Part shown: in pieces, positions 15,838-24,959 of the stretch
Position numbering within the stretch: the first letter of the stretch is position 1
Layout: each line of letters opens with the position of its first letter
Notes under the pieces: generated by a model
Seen by the model: only the letters and a program-made list of their open reading frames with translations
Told to the model about the DNA's origin: nothing
Database searches by the model: none
Assembly (NCBI RefSeq): GCF_003967535.1
Contig: NZ_BIFR01000001.1
Span: 2,727,001-2,791,000 of the forward strand
DNA length: 64,000 nucleotides
Reading direction: 5' to 3'
From: Tengunoibacter tsumagoiensis
GTDB taxonomy: Bacteria > Chloroflexota > Ktedonobacteria > Ktedonobacterales > Ktedonobacteraceae
Translations under genes and position numbers: made by a program

Positions 15838-16449
15838 ATGCGCACCTTGCTGATTGCCACGACGAATCGCCATAAATTGGATGAGTTTCGTGTTATCTTT
15901 GCTGACCTTCCCTATCAATTAGTTTCCCTCACTGAAATCCAGCTAGACCTTGATGTCGAGGAGACGGGGAGTACGTTTCAAGAAAATTCACAGCTGAAAG
16001 CGCAAGCTTATGCTCAGGCTTCAGGCCTGCTCGCTCTTGCTGATGACTCTGGTTTAGAGATAGATGCCCTGGGTGGGGAGCCTGGGGTGTATTCGGCTCG
16101 TTTTGTGCGTCCCGATGCCACCTATGACGAGCGTTTTCGCGTGATCTATGAGCGGCTCCGTGGTGTCCCAGTTGAGAACAGGACGGCTCGATTTCACTGT
16201 GTGATTACGATAGCTGAACCAGACGGTCGTTGTCAGAGTGTTGATGGCAGGATTGAAGGGTTGATCGCCGATGCTCCTCGTGGTACGAATGGTTTTGGCT
16301 ATGATCCCATTTTTCTCGTTCCTGAATTGGGACAGACGACTGCTGAGCTTTCACCAGAGCAGAAGAATCAGATTAGCCATCGAGGCCGGGCTGCCCAGAG
16401 TGCACGCATCCTGCTACAAGATTGGCCTCTCCCTTCATCCTCGGTCTAA
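15838..16449 (+). CDS. rdgB: XTP/dITP diphosphatase (HAM1/RdgB)
   Basis: House-cleaning pyrophosphatase that hydrolyses dITP, XTP and related purine triphosphates. At 203 aa it is of normal size. The N-terminal TTNRHKLDEF, the metal-binding ADDSGLEIDALGGEPGVYSARF, GYDPIF and ISHRGRA are all intact. The start at 15838 (MRTLLIATTN) is favoured over the TTG at 15826 because GGAG lies 8 nt upstream. It is followed 55 nt later by the exonuclease/DinG-like gene and may be cotranscribed with it. Confidence 0.95.
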   Translation: MRTLLIATTNRHKLDEFRVIFADLPYQLVSLTEIQLDLDVEETGSTFQENSQLKAQAYAQASGLLALADDSGLEIDALGGEPGVYSARFVRPDATYDERFRVIYERLRGVPVENRTARFHCVITIAEPDGRCQSVDGRIEGLIADAPRGTNGFGYDPIFLVPELGQTTAELSPEQKNQISHRGRAAQSARILLQDWPLPSSSV

Positions 16450-16504
16450 ACTCTGTGGGGGAGAGAAGTGATAACCAGGCGAGAGAATAAGGAAGAGAGA
16501 ATTT

Positions 16505-19500
16505 ATGGCGAAAAAATCAGCCATTCGTGTTGCCCTTGATCTAGAGACGACAGGGTTACATCCAGATGATGCTATTCTAGAAGTTGCTGCAATCAAATTT
16601 CGTGGTACTGAGGTCTTAGATACGTTTGAGTCGTTTGTGGCTCCTGGTCGTCCGATTCCCTATCGTGTTCAGCGGCTCACTGGAATTAAACCTGAACATC
16701 TGGTTGGTGCTCCGACTTTCTCCTCTTTATCTCGCTCACTCCAAAATTTTATTGGCGATTATCCGATTGTTGGGCATAGTATTCCTTTTGACGTAGGTTT
16801 TCTCCAGCGTCGTGGTCTGGCCCGTAGCAATCCTCTAATTGATACGTTTGAATTGGCAACGGTCCTGCTGCCCTCACTTGCGAGCTATAATCTTGGACAA
16901 GTAGCCACCTCTTTAGGTGTGCATGTGCCGGAAGATCGGCATCGTGCGATGGTCGATACTGTCCTGGCAATGGAGGTGTTTCAGGTTCTGTACGAACGGA
17001 TCGAGTCCGTTGATCTGGCGATGCTCAACGATCTGGCGCACTTAGATGCTCCACGGACCTGGCCGTTGCTGCACTTTTTTCGCCAGGAACTGCGCGAACG
17101 ACAGGATCGAGATGGTCTGCGGGGAGGATTGGGACGTGGAAGTCTGGGCGATCGTTTTGCGGCCCAGTTAGGCATGGACCCTCGCGTGCTCTCCTTTGCA
17201 GTTGCAAAGCGTTCAACGAATGAGCTAACTACCCCTACCGTTCATACCCTTTCTTCTCAGGAGCATTCAGCGGAAGATGAGCCGGTGGAGCTCTCACACT
17301 TCACTGGCTACCAATCGGCTCGTGCTGCAGTGCGGAAAGCGTTGGATCAGAAAACATCCCTGCTCCTGGAGGTCACCGTTGGAGGACAGAATTATACTCC
17401 AGTGCTGATGCCAGCTTTAGAGTGGCTTCTTGAAGCCCCCGAGACTGAGCCATCGCCCCGGCGTTTAGTGATTGCCTGCGCCAATCAGCAGAGCGCTCGA
17501 CGATTGATGGAGACAGTTCTCCCACGTTTGCAAAAGCAATTACAGAGCCAGCTACCAGTGGCCTATCTGGCCGAGAGGGGTGGATATCTGTGCACGCATC
17601 GCTGGTTTGGAGCTGCTCTACGGCGCACCAGTGGCGAGCTGACAGCAGAGCAGGCTCGTGGCCTGGCAAAGCTGGGCTTATGGGCACAGCAGACGCTGTA
17701 TGGTGAGCGTAATGAATTAACGCTCTTGCAACAAGAGATGGCAGCCTGGGATCGTGTCTCCTCTGGCGTAGAGCGCCTTCCTTCAACAGGAGCTGGTTCG
17801 ATGTATGAACGGTGCACCTATCGTCGGAAAGGATACTGCTTTGTCAGCCTTGCCGAAGAACGGGTGAATGCTGCTCGCATCGTTATAACGACGCATGGAG
17901 CCCTCTTTGATGACCTCTCACAGCCTTCCTCGTTGCTTGCGCATATCCCCCATAGACTGTTTCTCGATGCTGACTTGCTTGAGGAGGATAACGCACGATG
18001 GAGTAGCGCTGAGGTTGATCAGCAGCAGCTGCTACGTATCCTGAATACGCTGGGAACCGAGCTGGCCAATGGCCGCTATCAAGGTTTATTGGCCCTGGCC
18101 GCTCCTGCCTTACGAGAGAATGGCCCGGGAGGGTGTTCCACTGCGCCAACCATCGCGAAGAGCGAATTAGATGCACGCCTTCTCAACTGGTTTCAGGCTT
18201 TGCGTCAGGCTCGTAGTGCCTGCGAAGGGCTCTTCCATAGTTTTTCACAGCTCGTTGAGGAATATGTACAACAAAGTGGGGGACGTGATAAAGGCCGCAA
18301 AGGTGGCCGTGGACAGGAACAGCGAGCCGATCAGCCCTTACGATTGACCGGACAGATGCGCCAGGTGCCAGCCTGGGGTGAGACAGAGCAGGCATGGAAG
18401 CAGGCAAATCAGCGACTCCAGACAGTGATCGATCTGGCTCATGAAGCAGAGAAAGTTATTTTGAGTGGACAGCGCAAACGTCGCCAGCCGCTTGATGGAG
18501 GAGAAGAGAGTTCGGTTGCCTCTGAGCTGATCGTTGTTGCCCATCAGCTTGAGGAACAGATGAACCTGCTCCAGCAAGCGATTACGCTCAACGAGAACGA
18601 GAGGGTCTATTGGTTAAGAATGCCTCCACAGCCCGCCTCACTTCAGCATCAGACGCCAGCACAGAGAAACAATGCAGCAGAGAATCTTCCCCCGACCCAA
18701 CCCCCGGAAGTAACTCCCGTTCTGTATTCGCAGCTCGTTCAGATCTCAACAGTCTTAAAAGAGTTTGTCCTTAAAGAGCAGTGTAGCACCATCTTTGCAG
18801 GCACTGCGCTCTCTGTCGATAATACCTTCTCTTTTATGCGTGGCCGCCTCGGTCTTGAGCAAGATAGCAGTCTTACAGCGGCAATCGTTACAGAGCATCA
18901 AGAGCAGACGCTGTTATACCTTCCTAACGATCTTCCTGAGCCTAACGCTCCCCAATATCAACGCAATGTGGACGAAGCACTCATCCAGCTGGCAACATCA
19001 CTGGATGGTCAGGTGGTTGCTCTGTTTACCTCGCATGCGGCCCTGCGTAGCTCTTATTCAGCGATTAAACCGCTTTTAGAGACGCGAGGTATTCTGGTAT
19101 TAGGACAGGGGGTTGACGGGTCCCCACGCCAGCTCTGGCAGGTTTTTCAATCACAAGAGAAGGTTGTGCTGTTAGGAACCGGGAGCTTCTGGGACGGCGT
19201 TGATGAGGTCACGCGTCCACCTACCTGCCTGGTTGTTGCGCGCTTGCCCATGCCCGTTCTCAATGATCCGCCAGTTGCAGCACGTGCCGAGCAATATTCG
19301 GATCAGTTGCACAATCTCACTGTCCCAATGGCCTCTCTACGGATGAGGAGAACCCTGAATCGTCTGGTCTGGGGCGAGCAAAAACGGAATGTTGTGGTCG
19401 TCCTTGATCGTCGCCTGACCTCGAAAGAATATGGCTCGGTTATTTTACAGAGCCTGCCCACGATGACACAGAAGCAAGGGCCGGTCTCGCATATGGCTGA

Positions 19501-19543
19501 ACAGAGTATGGACTGGCTCACCAGACAGAATGAGACCCTTTAG
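16505..19543 (+). CDS. DnaQ-type 3'-5' exonuclease fused to a DinG-like helicase with decayed ATPase motifs
   Basis: A 1012-aa protein with the architecture of Bacillus-type DinG. The N-terminal exonuclease (about residues 8-175) is intact: D12/E14 in ALDLETTG, GHSIPFDVGFL, and HRAMVDTV. The helicase half is recognisable by YQSARAAVRKAL, an ITTHGALFDDL segment, GSFWDGVDE and VVVVLDRRLTSKEYG. Its ATPase motifs are broken, however: Walker A GTGTGKS is VTVGGQNY (about residue 288), the DEAH box is DADLLE, and motif VI QxxGRxIRS reads RRTLNRLVW. A cysteine cluster is partly kept (YLC, CTYRRKGYC). It is probably a nuclease whose helicase part is a non-hydrolysing scaffold. GGAAGAG precedes the ATG. 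Confidence 0.85.
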   Translation: MAKKSAIRVALDLETTGLHPDDAILEVAAIKFRGTEVLDTFESFVAPGRPIPYRVQRLTGIKPEHLVGAPTFSSLSRSLQNFIGDYPIVGHSIPFDVGFLQRRGLARSNPLIDTFELATVLLPSLASYNLGQVATSLGVHVPEDRHRAMVDTVLAMEVFQVLYERIESVDLAMLNDLAHLDAPRTWPLLHFFRQELRERQDRDGLRGGLGRGSLGDRFAAQLGMDPRVLSFAVAKRSTNELTTPTVHTLSSQEHSAEDEPVELSHFTGYQSARAAVRKALDQKTSLLLEVTVGGQNYTPVLMPALEWLLEAPETEPSPRRLVIACANQQSARRLMETVLPRLQKQLQSQLPVAYLAERGGYLCTHRWFGAALRRTSGELTAEQARGLAKLGLWAQQTLYGERNELTLLQQEMAAWDRVSSGVERLPSTGAGSMYERCTYRRKGYCFVSLAEERVNAARIVITTHGALFDDLSQPSSLLAHIPHRLFLDADLLEEDNARWSSAEVDQQQLLRILNTLGTELANGRYQGLLALAAPALRENGPGGCSTAPTIAKSELDARLLNWFQALRQARSACEGLFHSFSQLVEEYVQQSGGRDKGRKGGRGQEQRADQPLRLTGQMRQVPAWGETEQAWKQANQRLQTVIDLAHEAEKVILSGQRKRRQPLDGGEESSVASELIVVAHQLEEQMNLLQQAITLNENERVYWLRMPPQPASLQHQTPAQRNNAAENLPPTQPPEVTPVLYSQLVQISTVLKEFVLKEQCSTIFAGTALSVDNTFSFMRGRLGLEQDSSLTAAIVTEHQEQTLLYLPNDLPEPNAPQYQRNVDEALIQLATSLDGQVVALFTSHAALRSSYSAIKPLLETRGILVLGQGVDGSPRQLWQVFQSQEKVVLLGTGSFWDGVDEVTRPPTCLVVARLPMPVLNDPPVAARAEQYSDQLHNLTVPMASLRMRRTLNRLVWGEQKRNVVVVLDRRLTSKEYGSVILQSLPTMTQKQGPVSHMAEQSMDWLTRQNETL

Positions 19544-19670
19544 AGAAGATAGCCAGTCTCCTTTTTTCTGTAAATGAATGAATTCTCTCGATCATAAGAT
19601 CGTATTTATCGATAGATAGTTTATTGGCATGGAAATCGTCTGCCAGGAAATGATAAAGAGAAGGTAGTAT

Positions 19671-21818
19671 ATGGCTCTTGATATTTCACCAGTAAAAGGG
19701 CGTTCATCGCTTCGTGTTGTCTATGGAGCTTGCCCGCATGATTGCCCAGATAATTGTGCGTTAGAGACGCATGTCGATGAGCAGGGGCGGGCTGTGAGCG
19801 TGCGTGGACGTGCAGATCATCCCGTCACGCGAGGTTGGCTCTGCGCCAAAGTCAATCGCTATCTCGAGCGGGTGTATGACCCGAATCGTCTGCTCTATCC
19901 GCTGCGCCGCGTTGGTGCTAAAGGAAGCGGCCAGTTTGAGCGCGTCTCCTGGGAGGAGGCAATTGCAGAGATTGTTGAGCGCTGGCAGAAGATCAGTGCG
20001 ACCTATGGAGCAGAGACGATTCTGCCCTATAGCTATGCTGGTACGTTAGGATTGGTGCAGGGGGCCGTTACGGATGGGCGCTTCTGGAATCGCTTAGGGG
20101 CTAGCCAGCTTGAGCGAGCGATCTGCGGCCATGCTGCTGAAGATGCAGTTCTGCTCACTATTGGAGGCAGACTGGCGCCCGCACCTGATATGGTGCTAAA
20201 AAGTAAGCTCATCTTAATCTGGGGAAGTAACCCGGCCAGCACTTCGCCCCATTTAATGCCTTTCTTGCGGCAGGCGCAGAAGAATGGCGCGCGTGTGATT
20301 GTCATCGATCCGGTCCGTACGTTGACTGCTCGTTCGGCGAATCAGCATATTCAACCCTTTCCTGGAACCGATGCCGCGTTAGCTCTGGCGATGATGTATG
20401 TGATTGTCACCGAAGGCCTGCATCAGCCTGAGTGGCTGGCTGAACATACTGTTGGCTGGGAGCATCTGTTAGAGCGCATTATGCAGTATCCACCTGAACG
20501 AGCGGCTCAGATCACAGGTCTGGCCAGCGAAACGATTAGTGCGCTTGCGCGTGAGTATGCTACGACGGCTCCGGCACTGCTTCGCGTCACGGATGGAATC
20601 AATCGCCACACGAATGGGGGACAGACTGTGCGCACACTGGCCTGTTTGCCCGCTGTTGTGGGACAGTATGGTCAGCCTGGAGGAGGGCTGATGTATAGTA
20701 CCAGCGATTGGTTGAAATGGGATAGTGCTTCTGTCAACCATGGGACTGATCCAGCCTGTCCGACGCCAACCCGTAGTCTGAATATGAACCGTCTAGGATC
20801 GCTCTTAACGGGTGAGGCCGATCCTCCAATCTATTCGCTGTATGTGTATAATGCGAACCCGGTAGCATCGGCTCCTAATGCTGGCAAGGTGGTTGAGGGC
20901 CTGTTGCGCGAAGATCTCTTTACGGTTGTTCACGATCTATTTGAGACGGACACGGCTCGTTATGCCGATCTGATTCTCCCCGCGACCAGCCAGCTTGAAC
21001 ATGTTGATCTGCATAAGCCGTATGGACATCTTTCCTTGCAATATAATATGCCTGCGATTGAGCCACAGGGAGAGTCTCGCAGTAATTGGGATGTCATGAG
21101 GGCTCTCGCGGCTGGGCTGGGCTTTCAAGAGGAATGGCTGCGAGCGGATGCCGATACTGTGATAAACGAAGTGCTCACAGCGTCAGCCAGGACTCAAACA
21201 ACCTTGCAGGGCATGACATTAGAACGTCTACAACAAGAAGGCTCAATTCCTTTTGCCATTCCTGTTGAGGAGCAGGTTCCATTTGCCGACGGAAAGTTTC
21301 GGACTCCTTCGGGGAAGGTTGAGTTCTACTCAGAGCAGGCGCTCGCTAAAGGGTATGATCCCGTCCCCGGCTGGGTTGCAGAGGTTGAATATACGCCTTA
21401 CAAGCCTGCATCTGAGCTACAGGCGAGCGATGAGCCCATGCCATTGATCTGCGCAGCTGCGCACCACTTTATCAGCTCGACCTTTGGGAATCAGCCGACA
21501 TTGAAGACCAAAGAGGGGACACCAACGTTAAGTATTAATCCACATGATGCTCAGCTGCGTGGTATTCGCAGCGGTCAACTGGTGCGCGTAAGTAATGAAC
21601 GCGGCTGGTGTCGTCTGATTGCCGACGTGACAGAAGATGTGCGACCGGGGGTGCTTTCAACCGCGACCGTCTGGTGGCCAAAGTTTAGTCCCGACCAGCG
21701 TAACATCAACTGGACCACCTCGGATCGATTGGCAGATTTTAATGGTGGGAGTACGTTCTATACGAATCTGGTCAAGGTAGAAGCGGAGACTGAGCAGGAT
21801 CAAAAAGGCGGCGAATAG
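19671..21818 (+). CDS. Molybdopterin-dependent oxidoreductase, large subunit type
   Basis: A 715-aa member of the DMSO-reductase superfamily (BisC/formate-dehydrogenase-like). The N-terminal [4Fe-4S] motif CPHDCPDNCALETH with a fourth Cys in GWLCAK (residues about 21-63) is complete. Molybdopterin-binding blocks follow (GSNPASTSPHLMPFLRQAQKNGARVIVIDP, VYNANPVASAPNAGKV), with the C-terminal dinucleotide-binding domain SINPHDAQLRGIRSGQLVRVSN. There is no Tat signal, so it is cytoplasmic. No electron-transfer subunit or maturation gene is adjacent. The substrate cannot be told from the sequence. Only a weak AAGG precedes the start. Confidence 0.9.
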   Translation: MALDISPVKGRSSLRVVYGACPHDCPDNCALETHVDEQGRAVSVRGRADHPVTRGWLCAKVNRYLERVYDPNRLLYPLRRVGAKGSGQFERVSWEEAIAEIVERWQKISATYGAETILPYSYAGTLGLVQGAVTDGRFWNRLGASQLERAICGHAAEDAVLLTIGGRLAPAPDMVLKSKLILIWGSNPASTSPHLMPFLRQAQKNGARVIVIDPVRTLTARSANQHIQPFPGTDAALALAMMYVIVTEGLHQPEWLAEHTVGWEHLLERIMQYPPERAAQITGLASETISALAREYATTAPALLRVTDGINRHTNGGQTVRTLACLPAVVGQYGQPGGGLMYSTSDWLKWDSASVNHGTDPACPTPTRSLNMNRLGSLLTGEADPPIYSLYVYNANPVASAPNAGKVVEGLLREDLFTVVHDLFETDTARYADLILPATSQLEHVDLHKPYGHLSLQYNMPAIEPQGESRSNWDVMRALAAGLGFQEEWLRADADTVINEVLTASARTQTTLQGMTLERLQQEGSIPFAIPVEEQVPFADGKFRTPSGKVEFYSEQALAKGYDPVPGWVAEVEYTPYKPASELQASDEPMPLICAAAHHFISSTFGNQPTLKTKEGTPTLSINPHDAQLRGIRSGQLVRVSNERGWCRLIADVTEDVRPGVLSTATVWWPKFSPDQRNINWTTSDRLADFNGGSTFYTNLVKVEAETEQDQKGGE

Positions 21819-21923
21819 CACCATCTTTTAGCTGAAAACTGGTGGTGGCAAGCCTCTCCTGTCCAGGTGTCAGTCATTAAAGCAAGTCGTCTCTCTCGCA
21901 GCAGAGGGAGACGACTTATCCTC

Positions 21924-22412
21924 CTATGGGACCACTCTGGTCATAGTGGTTCTATACCCACCGCCTGGAAAGACCCAGGCACCGGTGCAGGAGTTGCCAT
22001 CTTCGCTGAAGCTTCCCTTGAAGTAGGCAGGAGAACCTTTTTCCCCACCCCAGATGATGAGCGTATTGTGAACCAGTTCATAGACATAGTCGAGGGTATC
22101 GCCGGTCGAACTATAAAAACGTGATTTGATATCTGAATCTGGCTCTTCCCCAAAGGGCCGCAGATGCCCAATGACCTCCAGGCCCTTGATACGATTACCA
22201 GCATGTTCCATATCCACATGTTGCAGAAGGAAAAAGCCCCCTTCTAGCCACTCATAGATGATCCGCCCCGAAGTGTCACCGGAGAGTTCCCATGGCCCAA
22301 CTAACTTCTCCAACTGTTTCAAATCAGAGCGAGGTGAAACTGTCTGGGAGGGAGATCCTGTGCTTATCTTCTCTGTCATGCTTCTTTCCCCGTCATGGGT
22401 GTTGCCTGCCAT
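21924..22412 (-). CDS. DUF1579-like protein
   Basis: A 162-aa soluble protein with the DUF1579 pattern: LEKLVGPWELSGDTSGRIIYEWLEGGFFLLQHVD, IGHLRPFGEEPDSD, and YFKGSFSEDGNSCTGAW. It is probably a lipocalin-like beta barrel of unknown function. The start at 22412 (MAGNTHDG) has AAAGGA 8 nt upstream. MTEKIS at 22379 is an alternative. It is the last of three minus-strand genes (ArsR, AHSA1, this one), a common set in which a stress or ligand is sensed by ArsR. Confidence 0.75.
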   Translation of the reverse strand: MAGNTHDGERSMTEKISTGSPSQTVSPRSDLKQLEKLVGPWELSGDTSGRIIYEWLEGGFFLLQHVDMEHAGNRIKGLEVIGHLRPFGEEPDSDIKSRFYSSTGDTLDYVYELVHNTLIIWGGEKGSPAYFKGSFSEDGNSCTGAWVFPGGGYRTTMTRVVP

Positions 22413-22523
22413 AAGGTGTTTCCTTTCTCTCGTATGCAAGACCGTGCTTGCTCTTCCTTTGCTGTGCAGAGCTGAGTGGATTCAGCCCCTGTTGTGCTGA
22501 GGACATGATGTGCTTTCTTGCGG

Positions 22524-23015
22524 TCACCTCTCCATCTTTTTTAAAAGCTCTGCAAGACGCTCAAAGGAAGCACTGGTTCCTTCTTCCATCCCACTTTGCA
22601 GCATGCTATCTCGGTCAGCGACGGACTGGAAAATGGAGTGAGCGGTGAGCCTGGTTCTTTCTCCAGGCAATTCCTCAAAACGTACCGTTTCCAGACACAC
22701 ATGTCCTTTTTCTGGTAGCCCTTCAAACTCAAAGGTGTTAATGACGAGTTCAGGGCTGAGCACTTCGTGATAGACTCCATGAAATGCAGTCACTGTACCA
22801 TTTGGATCGGTGTGGAGATACCTCCACTTCCCATTGGTCTTTGGTTCAAAGATATCAAGCGTCATGATGCCCCCCCGTGGTCCCAGCCACTGGACGTACA
22901 GCTTTGGGTCGGTGAAGGCTCGAAACACAAGTTCGCGCGGCGCATCGAATTCGCGTATGATGAGCATCTCTTGTTTTCCCGGCTCAGCGACAATGATCGT
23001 TTCATTGGCTGTCAT
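22524..23015 (-). CDS. SRPBCC / AHSA1-family protein
   Basis: A 163-aa START/Bet v1-fold protein of the AHSA1 type (Activator of Hsp90 homologue). Hallmarks are [26 protein letters not shown], a central GGKWRY-like [13 protein letters not shown], and the C-terminal helix with [12 protein letters not shown]. These proteins bind small hydrophobic ligands, and their exact role is usually unknown. Its start overlaps the stop of the ArsR gene by 4 bp, so translation is coupled. Confidence 0.9.
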   Translation of the reverse strand: MTANETIIVAEPGKQEMLIIREFDAPRELVFRAFTDPKLYVQWLGPRGGIMTLDIFEPKTNGKWRYLHTDPNGTVTAFHGVYHEVLSPELVINTFEFEGLPEKGHVCLETVRFEELPGERTRLTAHSIFQSVADRDSMLQSGMEEGTSASFERLAELLKKMER

Positions 23016-23362
23016 AGAAGTTCTTCTCCATCTTTTTTTCTCGTAGTCGCTTGTTTCTTCTTTTCAGTTTCGAGTATTCCATCTAACACCTCAAAACGCT
23101 CACTCCATCTTTGTCGTGTCTGTTGAATCCAGGCTTCAAATTGAGAGAGTGTCTGTGGATTGAGGCGGTACATATGCTTTTGAGCGTGTTTTTCCATCTC
23201 CACTAAGTGAGCCTCACGCAAGACTTTGAGATGTTGTGAGATCGCTTGTGGGCTGACAGGAAAATGCTCGTAGATAGCAGTAGCAGATAACTCACCACTA
23301 CTCGCAAGGAGTTCGAGAATGGCCCTTCGCGTCGGATCGGCCAGAGCAACAAACATATCCAT
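23012..23362 (-). CDS. ArsR-family winged-helix regulator, probably leaderless
   Basis: A 116-aa transcriptional repressor. The ArsR pattern is clear: [15 protein letters not shown], the recognition region [20 protein letters not shown], then MYRLNP. There is no metal-binding Cys pair, so it belongs to the non-metal class usually paired with SRPBCC proteins. The start is placed at the ATG at 23362 (MDMFVAL), because the promoter puts +1 exactly there. The ATG at 23368 would lie upstream of +1. It forms an operon with AHSA1 and DUF1579 and probably autoregulates it. Confidence 0.9.
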   Translation of the reverse strand: MDMFVALADPTRRAILELLASSGELSATAIYEHFPVSPQAISQHLKVLREAHLVEMEKHAQKHMYRLNPQTLSQFEAWIQQTRQRWSERFEVLDGILETEKKKQATTRKKDGEELL

Positions 23363-23368
23363 ACCCAT

Positions 23369-23397
23369 ATTTTAAAGCAATTTCTTAATTAAGTCAA
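23369..23397 (-). promoter_or_regulatory. Leaderless promoter of the ArsR operon
   Basis: Minus strand TTGACT (23397-23392), a 17-nt spacer, TAAAAT (23374-23369). The predicted start of transcription, 6-7 nt downstream, falls on the A of the ATG at 23362. No Shine-Dalgarno exists. Confidence 0.75.
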
Positions 23398-23455
23398 TAC
23401 TTGATAAAGAGGATGCTGACAGAACTGGAACGTCCATGTTTTTGGTTGCCAGTAT

Positions 23456-23484
23456 TTGACGGGTTTTATGCTCTATGTTACCAT
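23456..23484 (+). promoter_or_regulatory. Promoter of the gene at 23540
   Basis: TTGACG (23456-23461), 17-nt spacer, TACCAT (23479-23484), about 55 nt before the ATG. Confidence 0.6.
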
Positions 23485-23539
23485 AGTTGATAGCGCACTG
23501 TAAGGTCCGGTCCGCTATTTACGAGGGGAGTTAGAAAGC

Positions 23540-23893
23540 ATGAACTTATATGAGCAATTATTGGTGGTGAGAGAGCGTCTTGAGGGCATCGGAGCTCATG
23601 ATGATAGTATGGACCTGGTAGAGAAACTTTTGAAACGAGCTGAACCTGCCAGAAATGACAAGACCAGCATCAATCAGGTACAAGTTCTACGTCATATGCT
23701 GCGTATGCCTGAGACGGTGGACAACTACAACGTGTACAACGATCTACAAGAATTGATCAGCGAGCGCGATGAAGTAGAGATTGCTGCACGTGAGGACGCA
23801 GCACCTGCGGCCTATGTAGATACAGATCGTCGTCCAAAACCAAAGTCTTATTACAAAGATAAAAAGGACAAAGAGAAAAAAGGGAAGGGCTAG
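23540..23893 (+). CDS. Unknown 117-aa charged protein
   Basis: Not recognised. The first 80 residues look all-helical (YEQLLVVRERLEGIGAHDDSMDLVEKLLKRA; INQVQVLRHMLRMPETVDNYNVYNDLQELI), and the tail is very basic and lysine-rich (YYKDKKDKEKKGKG), perhaps for nucleic-acid or membrane contact. A promoter and GGGGAG before the ATG support expression. It converges with pspA, only 4 nt away. Confidence 0.7.
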   Translation: MNLYEQLLVVRERLEGIGAHDDSMDLVEKLLKRAEPARNDKTSINQVQVLRHMLRMPETVDNYNVYNDLQELISERDEVEIAAREDAAPAAYVDTDRRPKPKSYYKDKKDKEKKGKG

Positions 23894-23897
23894 CCGA

Positions 23898-24656
23898 CTA
23901 TTCAGTGGCTGGCCCTTCAATTTGTCTTTGTTGTGCATTTGCACCGTCGAGTTGTAGCTGTTGTTTCAGCGCCTGAAGTTGAGTATCGACATTCTGTTGG
24001 GCGCTGATCTGCCGCAACTCGCGGTCAAGTGTATCGCCGCTTCCACCTCCCAATAGTCCCTGCTCACCGAGCGTGCCTTGCTCAATCAGTGCTTCCATCG
24101 CGTTAGCCCGAGCTTGCATGGTGAGTACTTTATCTTGAGCTCGCTGCATAGCTGCATTCATCTCTGTCATCTCTTGCGAAATGCCAGTGACTGTCTCATT
24201 GATTTTTACCTGAGCCTGAGCTGCGCTATACTGTGCTTTGACCATCTCTTTCTGAGTGCGGAAAGCCTCAATCCGCGCTGAGACGGTACGCTCCATCGTT
24301 ATGAGCTTCTCTCCCTGGGCCTGGATCTGTGCAATCTGCTGTTCATACCCGTTAAGCTGGGTGACTAATGTCTCTTTGCGTTGGAGTGCGAGACGAGCCA
24401 GATCCTCTCGATTGGCCTGTAGAGCCTGGCGAGCCTGACCCTCTAAGGTTGTGACCTGTGTTTGTAGCTGCGCCTGTTGCAATTGCAAGCGTTTCTCATT
24501 GGTCACAACATCTGCAATGGATCGGCGCAATTGTTGGAGCTGTTCGAGCTGTTTAGAATACGAATAATCCATCACCTGTCCCGGGTCTTCAGCACGATCC
24601 AGGGCAGCATTGGTCCGAATAGTAAAAAAATTGAGAAGGCGTGAGAATAGTCCCAT
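23898..24656 (-). CDS. pspA: PspA/IM30-family membrane-stress protein
   Basis: Peripheral inner-membrane protein (ESCRT-III superfamily) that oligomerises to protect or remodel stressed membranes. It is 252 aa, almost entirely coiled coil, with the family start MGLFSRLLNFFTIRTNAALDRAEDPGQVMDYSY and a Gln-rich middle. AGGAGGGG lies just upstream of the ATG. No pspF, pspB or pspC gene is nearby, so regulation differs from E. coli. Confidence 0.92.
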   Translation of the reverse strand: MGLFSRLLNFFTIRTNAALDRAEDPGQVMDYSYSKQLEQLQQLRRSIADVVTNEKRLQLQQAQLQTQVTTLEGQARQALQANREDLARLALQRKETLVTQLNGYEQQIAQIQAQGEKLITMERTVSARIEAFRTQKEMVKAQYSAAQAQVKINETVTGISQEMTEMNAAMQRAQDKVLTMQARANAMEALIEQGTLGEQGLLGGGSGDTLDRELRQISAQQNVDTQLQALKQQLQLDGANAQQRQIEGPATE

Positions 24657-24799
24657 AATATCCCCTCCTGATCATTGCTCTAATAAGTATACGGTTTACG
24701 CGTGATTACGTTGCTGTTCATTGTAAAGGCTCTCTTTGAGAGAAAGCATACCATAGTTGGCGGTGGTCTGTCTGATAGAAAAAAAGTGGCTCAAAAGGC

Positions 24800-24828
24800 T
24801 TGACAGCGAAACTGCTTTCGGTTATACT
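24800..24828 (+). promoter_or_regulatory. Consensus promoter of tRNA-Gly
   Basis: TTGACA (24800-24805), exactly 17 nt, TATACT (24823-24828); the tRNA begins 22 nt later. Confidence 0.92.
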
Positions 24829-24850
24829 ACTCAACGTTAGAGATATCTAT

Positions 24851-24922
24851 GCGGGTTTGGTGTAGCGGTAACATGCGACTTTCCCAAAGTTGAGACCACG
24901 GGTTCGAACCCCGTAACCCGCT
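24851..24922 (+). tRNA. tRNA-Gly(CCC)
   Basis: Acceptor GCGGGTT/AACCCGC, anticodon stem CGACT/AGTTG around the loop TTCCCAA (anticodon CCC), T-arm ACGGG-TTCGAAC-CCCGT. CCA is not encoded. Confidence 0.95.
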
Positions 24923-24926
24923 TTCT

Positions 24927-24959
24927 AAAAGGCTATCAAGCGTTTGATGGCCTTTTTTT
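24927..24959 (+). terminator. Terminator of tRNA-Gly
   Basis: Hairpin of AAAGGC(T)ATCAA with TTTGATGGCCTT, followed by seven T. Confidence 0.85.
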
